A stretch of 64,000 nt of DNA from CAZRGV01 sp964599655 (GCA_964599655.1 CAZRGV010000012.1:8115-72114); one strand, 5' to 3'; positions 35,648-45,044 are shown, numbered from the stretch's first letter. Made by a program: numbers and translations. The notes: generated from the sequence alone by a model not told the origin.

Positions 35648-36704
35648 GTGCGGCCCAGCGCTCGACCAATCTGGCCGCCGAACCCGTGTCGATCGCCTCC
35701 GCCGCTAGGATCACACCCTGGGCCAACGTCTCGACCCGGCCGGCCACTCGAAGCGCCGCGGCGGCATTGGCCAGAACCACATTTCTCGCGGGTCCGGGCT
35801 CCCCCCACAGCAACTTCCGAATGCGATGGGCACTCTCCGTGGGTCCGCTCACCCTCAGTTCGGCGATTTCGGCCGGTAGCAAGCCGAAGTCGGCACCCGT
35901 CCAGACCTCGGATCGGACACGGCCCGCCTCCACCCAGCGAACTCGAGTCGGCCGGTCGAGCGCGACCTCGTCGATCCCGCTCGCGTCCTCGATCGAGCAA
36001 CCTCTGCCACCGTCCTCTCCCTCCAACGCCAGGGACGTGACAATCGCCGCCCGCTCAATCCCGAGCGATGCCAGGGTCTTCGCCACGAGGTCAGCGAGCC
36101 TCAGGCTGGTCACGCCGACAAGCTGGTAACGGGGCCGGGCTGGATTGGCCAGCGGACCGACCAGATTGAACAGGGTTCGAAAAGGCAGTCGGCGACGGAC
36201 AGGGGCCGCAAAACGAAGCGCGGGGTGGAACCGGGGAGCAAACAGGAACGTGATGCCCAACTCCGAGAGACAGCGGTATAGAACCGTCGGTTCGGCCTCG
36301 ATGTTGATGCCGAGCTCGGTCAGAACCTCGGCACTACCCGAGTTCCCCGACGCGGATCGGTTGCCGTGCTTCGCGACCGGCACGCCAGTGGCGGCAACGA
36401 CGATAGCCGCCGCCGTGGAGACGTTCAACATGCAGGCCCCGTCTCCACCCGTTCCACATGTGTCGAGCAGCGGGAGGTCCGGTCCGTTCCAGGGGGTCAT
36501 GTGGTCCCGCGCGGCACGGACGGCACCGGCCAGCTCGTCGGCGATTTCCCCCTTGATCCGAAGCGCGGTGAGGAACGCGGCGATCTCGACCTCGGCGGTG
36601 CCGCCCCCCATGATCTCGGCCACGGCGGCGGACGCCTGATCAACCGTCAGGTCATATCCTTCGCCCAGTCGTTTCAGAGCCTCGAAGATGGGTCGATCGG
36701 TCAC
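35619..36704 (-). CDS. trpD: Anthranilate phosphoribosyltransferase
   Basis: 361 residues. Motifs of TrpD are intact: LLDTCGTGGDGACMLNVSTA (PRPP-binding GTGGD near 83-87), VAKHGNRSASGNSGSAEVLTELG (KHGNRS) and PLANPARPRYQLVGV. It converts anthranilate and PRPP to phosphoribosylanthranilate in tryptophan synthesis. No other trp gene is in the window, so it is dispersed here, as is common in planctomycetes. It follows frr by 146 bases on the same strand, and its 3' end overlaps the convergent GNAT gene by 29 bases. Confidence 0.95.
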   Translation of the reverse strand: MTDRPIFEALKRLGEGYDLTVDQASAAVAEIMGGGTAEVEIAAFLTALRIKGEIADELAGAVRAARDHMTPWNGPDLPLLDTCGTGGDGACMLNVSTAAAIVVAATGVPVAKHGNRSASGNSGSAEVLTELGINIEAEPTVLYRCLSELGITFLFAPRFHPALRFAAPVRRRLPFRTLFNLVGPLANPARPRYQLVGVTSLRLADLVAKTLASLGIERAAIVTSLALEGEDGGRGCSIEDASGIDEVALDRPTRVRWVEAGRVRSEVWTGADFGLLPAEIAELRVSGPTESAHRIRKLLWGEPGPARNVVLANAAAALRVAGRVETLAQGVILAAEAIDTGSAARLVERWAALSQQVPTSS

Positions 36705-36850
36705 GGCAACGATCCGATCTTGTAGTCAGGAACTCTCGTGAGAATGGTTCTCAAAACATCGGAACAGGCGACCCGGACTCGCTCAACATCCTCGACGCTC
36801 CACCTCAGTCGTCTCAGACGCCATGAACGGCGATTTGACTGGGTTCCTGC

Positions 36851-37411
36851 TCATTCTTCGAGAATCTCGGTCGTCTTCTTCTCGGCCAGGTCGTTGACTT
36901 TCCCCTCGAACCGCTTGGTGAGGGACTGAATCTCTTCCTTGCACTTCTCGTGGTCGTCTTCGGTGAGGATCTTGTCGGCCATTTCATGATCGGCCTGCTT
37001 ATTGGCATCGCGTCGGATGTTGCGAATCGCGACGCGAGCCTCCTCGGCCAGTTCCTTGACCCGCCCTTCGAGCTTCTTGCGCTGCTCGACCGAGAGGCTG
37101 GGCACGTTGAGTCGGATGACCTTGTTGTCGGAATTGGGGGTCAAACCCAGGTTGCTCGCCTGAATCGCCTTGATGATGTCGCCAATGGCCGACTGGTCGA
37201 ATGGCTGGATCAAAATCTGTTGCGGCTCGGGTGTGCTCAGGCGAGCCAGTTGCTTCAGGGGCGTCGATGAGCCGTAATACTCGACCCGGATCGAGTCGAC
37301 TAGGCCGGTGTTGGCCCGTCCGGTCCGAATCCCCTTGAGCTGGTCGCTCAGCAGGGAGATGGTCTTCTCCATCCGCTCCTCGGCCTCGAGCGCGATCTCT
37401 TCAATGCTCAT
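36851..37411 (-). CDS. frr: Ribosome recycling factor
   Basis: 186 residues, the normal length. Family blocks are LSDQLKGIRTGRANTGLVDSIRVEYYGSSTPLKQLARLSTPEPQQILIQPFD and LNVPSLSVEQRKKLEGRVKELAEEARVAIRNIRRDAN. It splits the post-termination ribosome together with EF-G. It is the last gene of the conserved rpsB-tsf-pyrH-frr order. Confidence 0.97.
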   Translation of the reverse strand: MSIEEIALEAEERMEKTISLLSDQLKGIRTGRANTGLVDSIRVEYYGSSTPLKQLARLSTPEPQQILIQPFDQSAIGDIIKAIQASNLGLTPNSDNKVIRLNVPSLSVEQRKKLEGRVKELAEEARVAIRNIRRDANKQADHEMADKILTEDDHEKCKEEIQSLTKRFEGKVNDLAEKKTTEILEE

Positions 37412-37616
37412 GGAGAGCTGCCTCCGAGGATTCCCCTCGACGATGGGGTCTCAAGGTAGGGAAACCTGTCTGCCACTGGATCAGGATACTCTCGATCAGT
37501 GCCGTCCCGCGAGTCCATCCGCGCGACCGCCGTGCTCGACCGGCCCGATGAGCGGACTCCGGATCTAGTTACCCGGCAACTTTCGAACAGATGAAAGGCG
37601 AATCACAAGGTCGTTC

Positions 37617-38390
37617 TCAGGCGAGGTTGGAGGGCCGAGGCCTCTCGCGCTTTCCGACCCAGGTTCCAATCGGCTCGCCCGCGATGGCGCGCTCGATATT
37701 CCCTTCTTTCTTAAAGTTGAAGACGAGGATCGGCAGGCTATTATCCAGGCACATGCCGATGGCCGTCATGTCCATAACCTTCAGGTCATCTCGTAGCACC
37801 TGGTCATAGGTCAGATGATCGTAGCGAACGGCATGAGGGTTCTTTTCCGGATCAGCGGAGAAAACTCCGTCCACGCGGGTCGCCTTCATCAGGACCTCGA
37901 CATCCAGCTCCTTACCTCGCAGCGCGGCGGCTGTGTCGGTGGTCACGAACGGGCTGCCGGTGCCAGTGGCCAGGATCACGACCCGACGTCGAGCCAGGTG
38001 CGACAGGGCTCGGCGGCGAATAAACGGCTCGGCAACCTCTTCCATGCGGATGGTGGTCATGAGCCGAGTTTCGCAGCCTTCGTGTTCCAACGCGTCCTGA
38101 AGAGCCAGTCCGTTGATCACGGTGGCGGTCATTCCCATGTAATGGGCGGTGGCCTCCTTGATGATGTCCTGGCCTCGGGTCAACGTGGCGCCCCGGAGAA
38201 TGTTGCCGCCACCGACGACGATCGCGACTTCGACACCATGGTTCGCCACCCGGGCCACCTGGCGTGCGATCCGGCTGACTTCATCGACGCTGATGCCTCC
38301 TTCGCCGGGCCGGCAGAAGCTCTCGCCCGAGAGTTTGAGCAAGACACGGCGAAAAACGGGAAGGCCATGCGGAGCCGGCGAGACGTCCAT
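37617..38390 (-). CDS. pyrH: UMP kinase
   Basis: 257 residues with the amino-acid-kinase fold: VLLKLSGESF, VAIVVGGGNILRGATLTRG, and ATGTGSPFVTTDTAAALRG, followed by VDGVFSADPEKNPHAVRYDHLTYDQVL and the closing IVFNFKKEGNIERAIAGEPIGTWV. It phosphorylates UMP to UDP. It lies between tsf and frr, as in most bacteria, with 56 bases to tsf and 205 to frr. Confidence 0.96.
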   Translation of the reverse strand: MDVSPAPHGLPVFRRVLLKLSGESFCRPGEGGISVDEVSRIARQVARVANHGVEVAIVVGGGNILRGATLTRGQDIIKEATAHYMGMTATVINGLALQDALEHEGCETRLMTTIRMEEVAEPFIRRRALSHLARRRVVILATGTGSPFVTTDTAAALRGKELDVEVLMKATRVDGVFSADPEKNPHAVRYDHLTYDQVLRDDLKVMDMTAIGMCLDNSLPILVFNFKKEGNIERAIAGEPIGTWVGKRERPRPSNLA

Positions 38391-38446
38391 CGTCTGGGGG
38401 TCCTGAAAGGAGCCGGGCGGCTCGAAACCGCCCGGAGGGTAGGAGT

Positions 38447-39304
38447 TTACGACTCGCTTGCGGTTTCCGCGTCGGCCACCTCGCCCACGACGAAGCGAGC
38501 GAAGCGCACCACCTTGACCTCCTTACCGGCGGCCGCAACGACGTCGCGGACCTTCTTGCTTGGCTCCTTCACGAACTCCTGCTCCAGGAGAACGCTCTCG
38601 CCGTACCAGGCATTGAGCTTCCCCTCGGCGATTTTCTCACGGATGTTCGCGGGCTTATCCTCGGGCACCTGGACGATGAAGATGCGCTTCTGCTCTTCGA
38701 CCGTCGCCGCCGGCATCTCTTCGCGGGTCACGCAGAGCGGCTTAGCGGCCACGACCTGAAGTGCGAGATCCTTGGCCAGTTGCGGGTCAGTGGTACCGGC
38801 CACTTCGACTAGGGCCCCTGATTTTGCGTCGTGGTGGACGTAGAAGTCGACCCGCCCCTCGCCTGAGAACCGGACCGCCCTGGCCAGCGTAACGTTCTCG
38901 CCGGTCCGGGCGTTCAAATCCACCAGCGCGTCCTTGACCTTCTTCGAGGGATCCTTGGCGTAGGACTGCTCGAGCACATTCTCGTCACCGTTCTGGAGCA
39001 CCTGCTCGGCCAGATCTTTGGCGATCTGGCGGAACTCGTCGTTGCGGGCCACGAAGTCGGTCTCGCAGTTCAATTCGAGCATCGCGCCCGACTTCCCATC
39101 CGGGGCGATGGCGACCTCAATGCGGCCCGCCTTGGCGGCGCGACCGGCGCGCTTCTCGGCGTTCTTCAGACCCCGTTCCTTCGCCAGGGTCTCCGCCTTC
39201 TTCATGTCGCCGTCGGCCTCCTTCAGGAGCGCCTTGCATTCCATCAGGCCCAACCCGGTGCGCTTGCGGAACTCATTGACAGCCTGTGCCGTGATCTCGG
39301 CCAT
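38447..39304 (-). CDS. tsf: Translation elongation factor Ts
   Basis: 285 residues. The N-terminal UBA-like start MAEITAQAVNEFRKRTGLGLMECKALLKEADGDMKKAETLAKERG is followed by the core with LELNCETDFVARNDEFRQIAKDLA (the TDFV loop that contacts EF-Tu), and the C-terminal blocks from about residue 150 on. It exchanges GDP for GTP on EF-Tu. It lies downstream of rpsB with a 263-base gap holding a GC hairpin. Confidence 0.96.
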   Translation of the reverse strand: MAEITAQAVNEFRKRTGLGLMECKALLKEADGDMKKAETLAKERGLKNAEKRAGRAAKAGRIEVAIAPDGKSGAMLELNCETDFVARNDEFRQIAKDLAEQVLQNGDENVLEQSYAKDPSKKVKDALVDLNARTGENVTLARAVRFSGEGRVDFYVHHDAKSGALVEVAGTTDPQLAKDLALQVVAAKPLCVTREEMPAATVEEQKRIFIVQVPEDKPANIREKIAEGKLNAWYGESVLLEQEFVKEPSKKVRDVVAAAGKEVKVVRFARFVVGEVADAETASES

Positions 39305-39396
39305 CGGCGACTCTCCTCATCTTTCGCTTTGATCGAGATGTCTGATGCTTCGGGTGACTGGTTGACTTTGTCTTGTCCAACGCCCTAGAGACGACA

Positions 39397-39416
39397 GGCC
39401 GGCGATAGCGCCGGCC
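39397..39416 (-). promoter_or_regulatory. GC-rich hairpin in the rpsB-tsf gap
   Basis: A perfect 8-bp inverted repeat (39397-39404 with 39409-39416) around a 4-base loop. No T run follows on the minus strand, so it is not a classic terminator; it could be an attenuator or mRNA-stability hairpin between rpsB and tsf. Confidence 0.45.
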
Positions 39417-39567
39417 CTCAGGCATGCTTCGTCTCGCGATTTTCCCTAGATAGACAGCCACCACCCACCATTCGCGGTTCGATCAGATGGTGAATTCCTC
39501 GGGGGAGACTCCACAAGAGAATACGGGATCGTGGAAAGCCGCCACTCTGACCACCGGAATCGGGTGA

Positions 39568-40479
39568 TCAGCCTTGGGACGGGGCCTCAGCGTCCGATTC
39601 AGAGGGATTCTCAGAGGCCGTCGGCGCGGTCTCGGAAGGCTCGGAAGTGGGTTGCGATTCGGCCGCCACCGCAACCGTCTCGGACGGCTCCGCCGGACTC
39701 CGGCCCGCGCCTCGACCACCCAGTCCACCGCCTCGGCGCTCGCCTCGACGCGACGCAGGCGCCTCGGCACCTTCGGCACGAGGAGGTGGCTCGACCGGAG
39801 CCGCTGCTTTTCCTTCCACGATCGCATCGACCAGGCGCTTGACCACCAGTTCGATTGACCGCATGCTATCATCATTGCCAGGAATAGGCAGGTCGACGAG
39901 GTCGGGATCGCAGTCGGTGTCCATGAGGGCGACAACCTTGATACCGAGTTTGCGGGCCTCGGAAACCGCGATCTTCTCGCGGTGAGGGTCGACCACGAAG
40001 AGAGCTTCGGGCAGCCGGGTCATATTCCGGATGCCTTCGAGGTTACGCTGGATCTTGCGCCGCTCTCGAGAGAGCGTCGAAACCATTTTCTTGGAATAGC
40101 TGAGGGCCTGTTCGCCATCGAGGATGGATTCCAGCTCGCCAAGCCGTTCGAGCCGGCTGCGGATGGTGCGGAAATTGGTGAGCGTTCCGCCCAGCCAGCG
40201 TTCGGTCACGTAGGGCATCCCGCTCCGCTTGCACTCCTCGATGATCGTGTCGGCCGCCTGGCGCTTGGTTCCAACGAACAAGACCAGTCCGTTCGACGCC
40301 GCGATGCGATTGAAGTACTTGATGGCCCGCAGCAAGCCGCGAACGGTTTCCTTCAAGTCGATGATGTGAATCAGGTTTCGCTTGGTGTAAATGTACGGCT
40401 TCATCTTCGGATTCCACCGGCTAGCACGGTGTCCGAAATGCACGCCGGCATCGATCAGGTCTTTGACCGCGAGCGCCAA
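39568..40479 (-). CDS. rpsB: Ribosomal protein S2 with acidic C-terminal extension
   Basis: 303 residues. The N-terminal block VKDLIDAGVHFGHRASRWNPKMKPYIYTKRNLIHIIDLKET and the later VVDPHREKIAVSEARKLGIKVVALMDTDCDPDLVDLPIPGNDD are standard S2. The last ~75 residues are a low-complexity Pro/Ala/Glu/Gly tail that normal S2 (about 240-260) lacks. I place the start at TTG 40479, because AAGGGG lies 6 bases before it and the protein then begins right at the conserved part; another TTG at 40500 has no ribosome site. No ATG or GTG is available in frame. It is the first gene of the rpsB-tsf-pyrH-frr operon. Confidence 0.93.
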   Translation of the reverse strand: MALAVKDLIDAGVHFGHRASRWNPKMKPYIYTKRNLIHIIDLKETVRGLLRAIKYFNRIAASNGLVLFVGTKRQAADTIIEECKRSGMPYVTERWLGGTLTNFRTIRSRLERLGELESILDGEQALSYSKKMVSTLSRERRKIQRNLEGIRNMTRLPEALFVVDPHREKIAVSEARKLGIKVVALMDTDCDPDLVDLPIPGNDDSMRSIELVVKRLVDAIVEGKAAAPVEPPPRAEGAEAPASRRGERRGGGLGGRGAGRSPAEPSETVAVAAESQPTSEPSETAPTASENPSESDAEAPSQG

Positions 40480-40581
40480 GGTCGACCCCTTCGAAATCAA
40501 ATAGCCAGATCCGGCCGAGTCTCCTCAGGCGAAGCGCCTTGAGGCGGCCTTACTTGAGAAACGAGCACGAGAAGAAGCCCT

Positions 40582-40610
40582 AGCATATCGGCCGCTCGCT
40601 CGGTCGTCAA
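40582..40610 (-). promoter_or_regulatory. Promoter of the rpsB operon
   Basis: On the minus strand TTGACG (40605-40610) and TATGCT (40582-40587) are 17 bases apart, about 100 bases before the rpsB start. The leader between is about 100 bases and could hold S2 autoregulation. Confidence 0.6.
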
Positions 40611-40936
40611 ATCCCACAGGGGCGGAATCCAACAGGCCCACGGTTCGTTTCGGAGCGCGCGGACCGGAGCGTTCGAACTCTCGATCGAAGGAAAAATCCC
40701 TAAGGCCGTCCGCGACAACCCGACACCAGGTGCGATTCCGGCGATCCCGCCGCGCTCATCGCTCCCGCACGAGCTCGTCCGGATCGACCTCGCCCAATTC
40801 CTGAGTTCGATTACCTTGGTAAATTTGTGCGATTCGATAAACCAGGAAGATTGGGAAATACTAGCGAAGATCGCTCGATTTGACAAAGACGGAAGACGTG
40901 ACGGATATCCTGACAACGGGGATAAGTGGCAAGAAA
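40611..40936. other. Intergenic region upstream of the rpsB operon
   Basis: Between the rpsB promoter and the dksA-like terminator. I see no gene I can support; a 68-codon frame on the plus strand runs through the terminator hairpin and has no ribosome site. Confidence 0.5.
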
Positions 40937-40968
40937 CAGGGCCGCCGATGGCAACATCGGCGGCCCTG
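40931..40968 (-). terminator. Terminator of the dksA/traR-like gene
   Basis: A 14-bp perfect stem (40937-40950 with 40955-40968, loop GCAA on the plus strand) followed on the minus strand by TTTCTT. It lies about 60 bases past the stop of the dksA-like gene. Confidence 0.88.
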
Positions 40969-41026
40969 GAGGCTCACGAGGACTTCGCCTTCACCGATCT
41001 CGTGAAGGGGTCAAGAACGTAACGGT

Positions 41027-41515
41027 TTACCGTCCCGACTCGCTGAGATCCATCTCGAAGTCATTGAGATTGATGTCGCGATCGCTGTCGACGTCGTCAA
41101 GCCGCTTATCATCGAGCTTATCCCAGCGATGAGCGGCGGACTTGGTCGTGTAGACCTGGCCGTGCCGTTCGTTCTCACGCTGGCAGTCGATGCAGGTGTT
41201 GGTGTAAGGCAAGGCGTTGAGACGAGCCTCAGCGATTTTCTCGCCGCAGAATTCGCAGCGTCCATAGACCCCCTTGACGATCCGCTGCAAGGCGTGCTCG
41301 ATCTGCTCGAGTTCGCGACTTTCCAGCTCGGCGAGCTGGGAGCTGATCTCGTCATTGGCGGTATCGACGGCGGCATCGACGCTATCGCCAACCTGGAAGG
41401 TCGATGCGTATTCCCGGAGCGAGTCGAGATCGCCTGTCAGAGCCTTTCGCAAGGCATCACGGCGCTTGACCAGCCTCGAGTGAAGTCGGAGCAAGGCATC
41501 TTTGTTGCGGGCCAT
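41027..41515 (-). CDS. DksA/TraR-type zinc-finger transcription factor
   Basis: 162 residues: a coiled-coil N-terminal half (to about residue 80) and a four-cysteine zinc finger, YGRCEFCGEKI...TNTCIDCQREN (Cys87, Cys90, Cys108, Cys111). This is the DksA/TraR shape, in which the coiled coil enters the secondary channel of RNA polymerase. The usual acidic tip motif (DxxDxA) of true DksA is replaced by VGDSVDAAVDTANDE, which keeps Asp and Ala in like places. The ATG at 41515 has a perfect GGAGGT 6 bases upstream. It has its own strong terminator, so it forms a single-gene unit. Confidence 0.85.
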   Translation of the reverse strand: MARNKDALLRLHSRLVKRRDALRKALTGDLDSLREYASTFQVGDSVDAAVDTANDEISSQLAELESRELEQIEHALQRIVKGVYGRCEFCGEKIAEARLNALPYTNTCIDCQRENERHGQVYTTKSAAHRWDKLDDKRLDDVDSDRDINLNDFEMDLSESGR

Positions 41516-42116
41516 CTCGCACCTCCGGGTGTTCGTCAGGGGCGGTCGCTGCGGACCAATTGGTGGCCGGGATCTCTCCGGCAGGCCACACGCGGGGCCG
41601 AACCCAGTCCCGAAACACATAGAATGAAAAAAGGATGACTCCCTGAACCTGTGAAACTCTCCGGACCGGCCCAGTCCGAAATCGTCCAACCGTGTCAATG
41701 GCCAGAACCGAATCGGACCTGAAACTCAATCCGCCGTGGATCGACTCTGCCTTGGACTAAGCACATTATGCGCCACGGGCAAGATGTCTTCGGTCCGCGG
41801 TGCCGACCATATCGGCAGTACGTTGCAAGTTTCTAAAGGTTTGCTAAAAACCCGTTTTTTTTCGGAGGTCCGTGGACACCCGCAAACCATAGCACATGGA
41901 CGCTCGGTGGGTTTGGAAAAACCAGAGATCTGGTTTGAGCTGTGGCAAATTCTCACCAGGCGGGAAATCCAAGCACTCAGGCGAACTTGGACACACCGAA
42001 CACAGGAGAGGTTCGCCGGGCAATCCGGGGAAAGGCGCTTCGGCGGGGTGGGACCAGGACGGAGGAAGACTTCCCAAAGGACCGCGTCGTGTGCATCGTC
42101 CCTGATCGTCGGCAGG
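41516..42116. other. 601-base intergenic region, one weak terminator-like element
   Basis: No gene recognised. Around 41838-41866 on the plus strand a small GGTTT/AAACC hairpin is followed by CG and eight or nine T residues, which looks like a weak terminator, but there is no plus-strand gene before it. Confidence 0.45.
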
Positions 42117-44981
42117 TTAGCGGCGAGAATACCGACTGATGACGGTCGCTGGCAAGTTCGGTTTCTGAAGAAAATTGATATACTGCGTGGAACCGCGAGA
42201 ACCGACGTAGGTCCACTGAATCATCACCTGGCCCTGGGTGATCGATCGAGATCTGCGATCAGGCTTTCCGAACCGAGAGAGGACCTCGTCGGTGGTCAAG
42301 CCGACGATCGGGTCGTCGAGTTCTGGAATCGCGTCAGGGTCGTTTTCGCGACGGTCAGCCTCCTCGCCAGAGGGGCTGGACACGGCCTCGACCCACTGAT
42401 CGCCTTCCTGGCGGAATCCCAGGCGTCGAAACGCCTCCGAAGCCGGCTTCGACTCAGGGTCGATGGCGACTGCTTCGCGAAGCAAGGCGACGGCGGTCGT
42501 CCGGTCGTTAAGTAAGGATCGGTACTGGTCGGCCAGTAAGACACGCCCTTCGGCGTCACGAGCGCCGAGGCGGTTCTCGCGCTGGTCTTGAAGCCAGCTT
42601 CGGATGACTTCGCGACCCCGATCCGATTGACCGCTCTTTTCGTAAGCTCTCGCCAGGTCAAGCACTTCCGACCGCCGCAACGCCGCGACATTGCGCGAGG
42701 CCGTTTCGAGGCCCAGGTTGCGGAGCGTTTCGGCCAACTCGGGTCGATCGGGAAGCTGTGTGCGGGCGTCCTCGGCGAGTTTCAGCGCGAGGGATCCGTC
42801 GGTCTTCGCCTTCAGTTCGAGTGATCGCTGGCGGACGTCGGCCAGGAGACGGCGGTCGAGGGCGTTCCGAACATTTTGTGGCGCCTGAAGATACGTTGCC
42901 ATTGGATCCGCCTGGTAGCGGTCGAGCCAGGGGTTCAGGTCCACCGTGCCGACGGGCCTGGAAGAACGAGGGAGGAACGTTTCGATCCGCGAGGCAAGTT
43001 GATCAAGCTCCTCGGGTGTGGTGGCCAGCCGCGCCATCCCCTGGAAGGCCCGATGCGCGAGGGACGAAGGCAAAGGCTCGGGGACCTTGTTCTCACGACC
43101 TTCGCGAGCCAGCGCAAGCGCTGTCTTCGGATCTCTCGCAGAGGCGTCATTGGCCTCGATACGAAGAACCTGGGCCTCTAGCTCCCTGGCTTTGATCTCA
43201 AGCGAGACGTCGCTGTACATTTCGGCCCGACGGGCCGCCCAGCGCGCCCAGGCCTTTCGGTTCTTCACGTCGTCAGGCGCGAGGACGGCTACACCTTGAG
43301 CGAGCCGAACCTCGTCTTCGGGAAGGAGTTGAAGCGACTGTACATCCACGGCGAACTGATCGCCCTCCTTGTGGAGAATCCCGATCGCCCGAACAACGCG
43401 CGCATCGGGAGCTCGGGAAAAGCGGAGCTTGGGCGGGAGTCGAAAGGCGACCGAGGATTCCTTGAAAAGAATCTCGTCGAAGCCTCGGCCGGGGTGGAGC
43501 TGGAAGAACTGGATTCGACCGTCGACGGCGACTTCGCGGCCGATCAGGTCGGGCCGACGGACCAGTTGCCCCGGCTCGACCTCGACAGGGCCGTCGAGCG
43601 GTGGCACCAGCGCGATCATGGCCGCGGCGATAAATGAGCGGCCCAGACCCCGACCCTCCTGGGCCGGAATCGGAGGCAAATCGTGACGGGTCAGGTAAGG
43701 AAGCGCCTTGAGTTGGGTGAGAATGACGCCGCTATCGGGCATAAACCGCACGCGCCAGACACCTCCTTCGAACCGGAGCGAGGAGAGGCGGGCACCGAAA
43801 AGCACATTCTGACCGACTTTGGGCGCGAGGCTCTCGAAGAGCTGGAACCCTTTAAGATCGATGCGGCCTTCGCGGCTAGGACGAGGTCCCCGGCCAACGA
43901 AGATCCGGTAATCGAGTTCGTACATCCCGCTGCGTGAGGTTTCTGGTGTCTCCGCGATGGTCGATTCGAGGATAAGCGACTGGCCCTTATAGATCGTTTC
44001 GAATCGCTCGGGCCACTTTTCGGGCGGCTGGTAACGGGCGGCCTCATCGACCAGTTCCTCGAGAGTCTTGCTCACGAGATCGGCGAAGATGGCTGACTCG
44101 CTGGCGAATTGTCGCGACTTGGAGGCACGTTCGTCCTTGACGCCAAGCTGCTCGAAGGCCTTCGCGGCTCGGGCGAGTTTCTGCTTGGCCTCGTCGAAGT
44201 GCCCCCGCTCGAGCGCCTCCTGCCCCTCGACCCAGTTCACCTCGGCGACGTGGGGGAGATTCTCCCAACGACTGAGCCAGATGCGATAGCCCACAGTGAC
44301 CGCGACCAGGAGCCCGACGCTCAAGATCACGAGGGCGAGACGATGGCGCTTCAAGCCGTCCCAGGCACTTGCGCGGGAAACTGTGATGACCCGCTCTTCG
44401 ACCGCTGCGGAAGGTTCGAGCGAAGGACGACGGACTCGCCGTGGAGATAGCGCGGCGGAGCCATCAGAGGCAGGACGGCCAGGGGTCTGAGGGCGAGGAA
44501 CAGAACGTTTCGAAGTGGGGGATGACGGCGGCCGCGGGTTGCCCTGTGGTTTCGGTGGTCGCCGATAGTCGGGAGAAATTTCGCTTTCCGACAGGCGAAG
44601 CGACGAGGCAGCGGGAGGGCTCTCGGCCGATTCGGGCTCGAGCCAGACGATTTCCCCCTCGGCCTCCGCCTCGACGTCGATGTCGGCCGGTTGTGGGGGC
44701 GCGTCGGTCAGGGGGATCGGGCTATCGTCAAAAACCGGCTGAGGTGCCGCGACGCGTCGACGGGGCGTCGACGTCGGAGCCGGGGGCTGAGGCAGCGGGC
44801 TTTGCGGAAGGACGAAAACGCCTTCTCCGCACGAGGGGCATCGCAGGGCTTGGTAGCCCTCGGTCCGAATCCCCCTGAGAATGTGCCCTTCGGGACAGGC
44901 CACGTTGTAGTACTGCGGCGCGGGCGGCTCGTCAGGCGCCCAACCCCGAATCATCTTCCGCGCGCGACCGAGTAATCCCAA
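42117..44981 (-). CDS. Zinc-ribbon, membrane-anchored, TPR-like large protein
   Basis: 954 residues. Order: a short basic start (MGLLGRARKM), a zinc-ribbon-like segment CPEGHIL...RTEGYQALRCPSCGEGVFVLP (about 28-65), a long Pro/Ser-rich disordered part (65-195), one membrane helix near 217-235 (LALVILSVGLLVAVTVGY), then a large region with repeated short helices rich in Ala/Leu/Glu (LARAAKAFEQLG, LARAYEKSGQSDRGREVI and YRSLLNDRTTAVALLREAVAIDPESKP) that looks TPR-like. It closes with GLTTDEVLSRFGKPDRRSRSITQGQVMIQWTYV, a SmpA/BamE-like fold pattern. The TTG start at 44981 is supported by GGGAGG 8 bases upstream and a clean match to the natural N-terminus. Function unknown. Confidence 0.78.
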   Translation of the reverse strand: MGLLGRARKMIRGWAPDEPPAPQYYNVACPEGHILRGIRTEGYQALRCPSCGEGVFVLPQSPLPQPPAPTSTPRRRVAAPQPVFDDSPIPLTDAPPQPADIDVEAEAEGEIVWLEPESAESPPAASSLRLSESEISPDYRRPPKPQGNPRPPSSPTSKRSVPRPQTPGRPASDGSAALSPRRVRRPSLEPSAAVEERVITVSRASAWDGLKRHRLALVILSVGLLVAVTVGYRIWLSRWENLPHVAEVNWVEGQEALERGHFDEAKQKLARAAKAFEQLGVKDERASKSRQFASESAIFADLVSKTLEELVDEAARYQPPEKWPERFETIYKGQSLILESTIAETPETSRSGMYELDYRIFVGRGPRPSREGRIDLKGFQLFESLAPKVGQNVLFGARLSSLRFEGGVWRVRFMPDSGVILTQLKALPYLTRHDLPPIPAQEGRGLGRSFIAAAMIALVPPLDGPVEVEPGQLVRRPDLIGREVAVDGRIQFFQLHPGRGFDEILFKESSVAFRLPPKLRFSRAPDARVVRAIGILHKEGDQFAVDVQSLQLLPEDEVRLAQGVAVLAPDDVKNRKAWARWAARRAEMYSDVSLEIKARELEAQVLRIEANDASARDPKTALALAREGRENKVPEPLPSSLAHRAFQGMARLATTPEELDQLASRIETFLPRSSRPVGTVDLNPWLDRYQADPMATYLQAPQNVRNALDRRLLADVRQRSLELKAKTDGSLALKLAEDARTQLPDRPELAETLRNLGLETASRNVAALRRSEVLDLARAYEKSGQSDRGREVIRSWLQDQRENRLGARDAEGRVLLADQYRSLLNDRTTAVALLREAVAIDPESKPASEAFRRLGFRQEGDQWVEAVSSPSGEEADRRENDPDAIPELDDPIVGLTTDEVLSRFGKPDRRSRSITQGQVMIQWTYVGSRGSTQYINFLQKPNLPATVISRYSRR

Positions 44982-45044
44982 GGACCTGGCCTCCCCGGAT
45001 GCGTCGCCCGAACGGTTTGAACGTCCCGAACACCCAACCGTTTT

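Noticed and set aside
40877..40912. TTGACA on the plus strand followed by a TATCCT-like hexamer
   Set aside because: Spacing is about 20 bases, and no plus-strand gene follows before the terminator.
40816..41022. A 68-codon plus-strand frame upstream of the rpsB operon
   Set aside because: It runs through the dksA-like terminator hairpin and has no ribosome site.
41838..41866. Small hairpin with a T run on the plus strand
   Set aside because: No plus-strand gene or promoter precedes it; the stem is only 5 bp.
41736..42515. A 259-codon plus-strand frame
   Set aside because: Its second half is antisense to the conserved end of the 954-residue protein; its first half lacks motifs.
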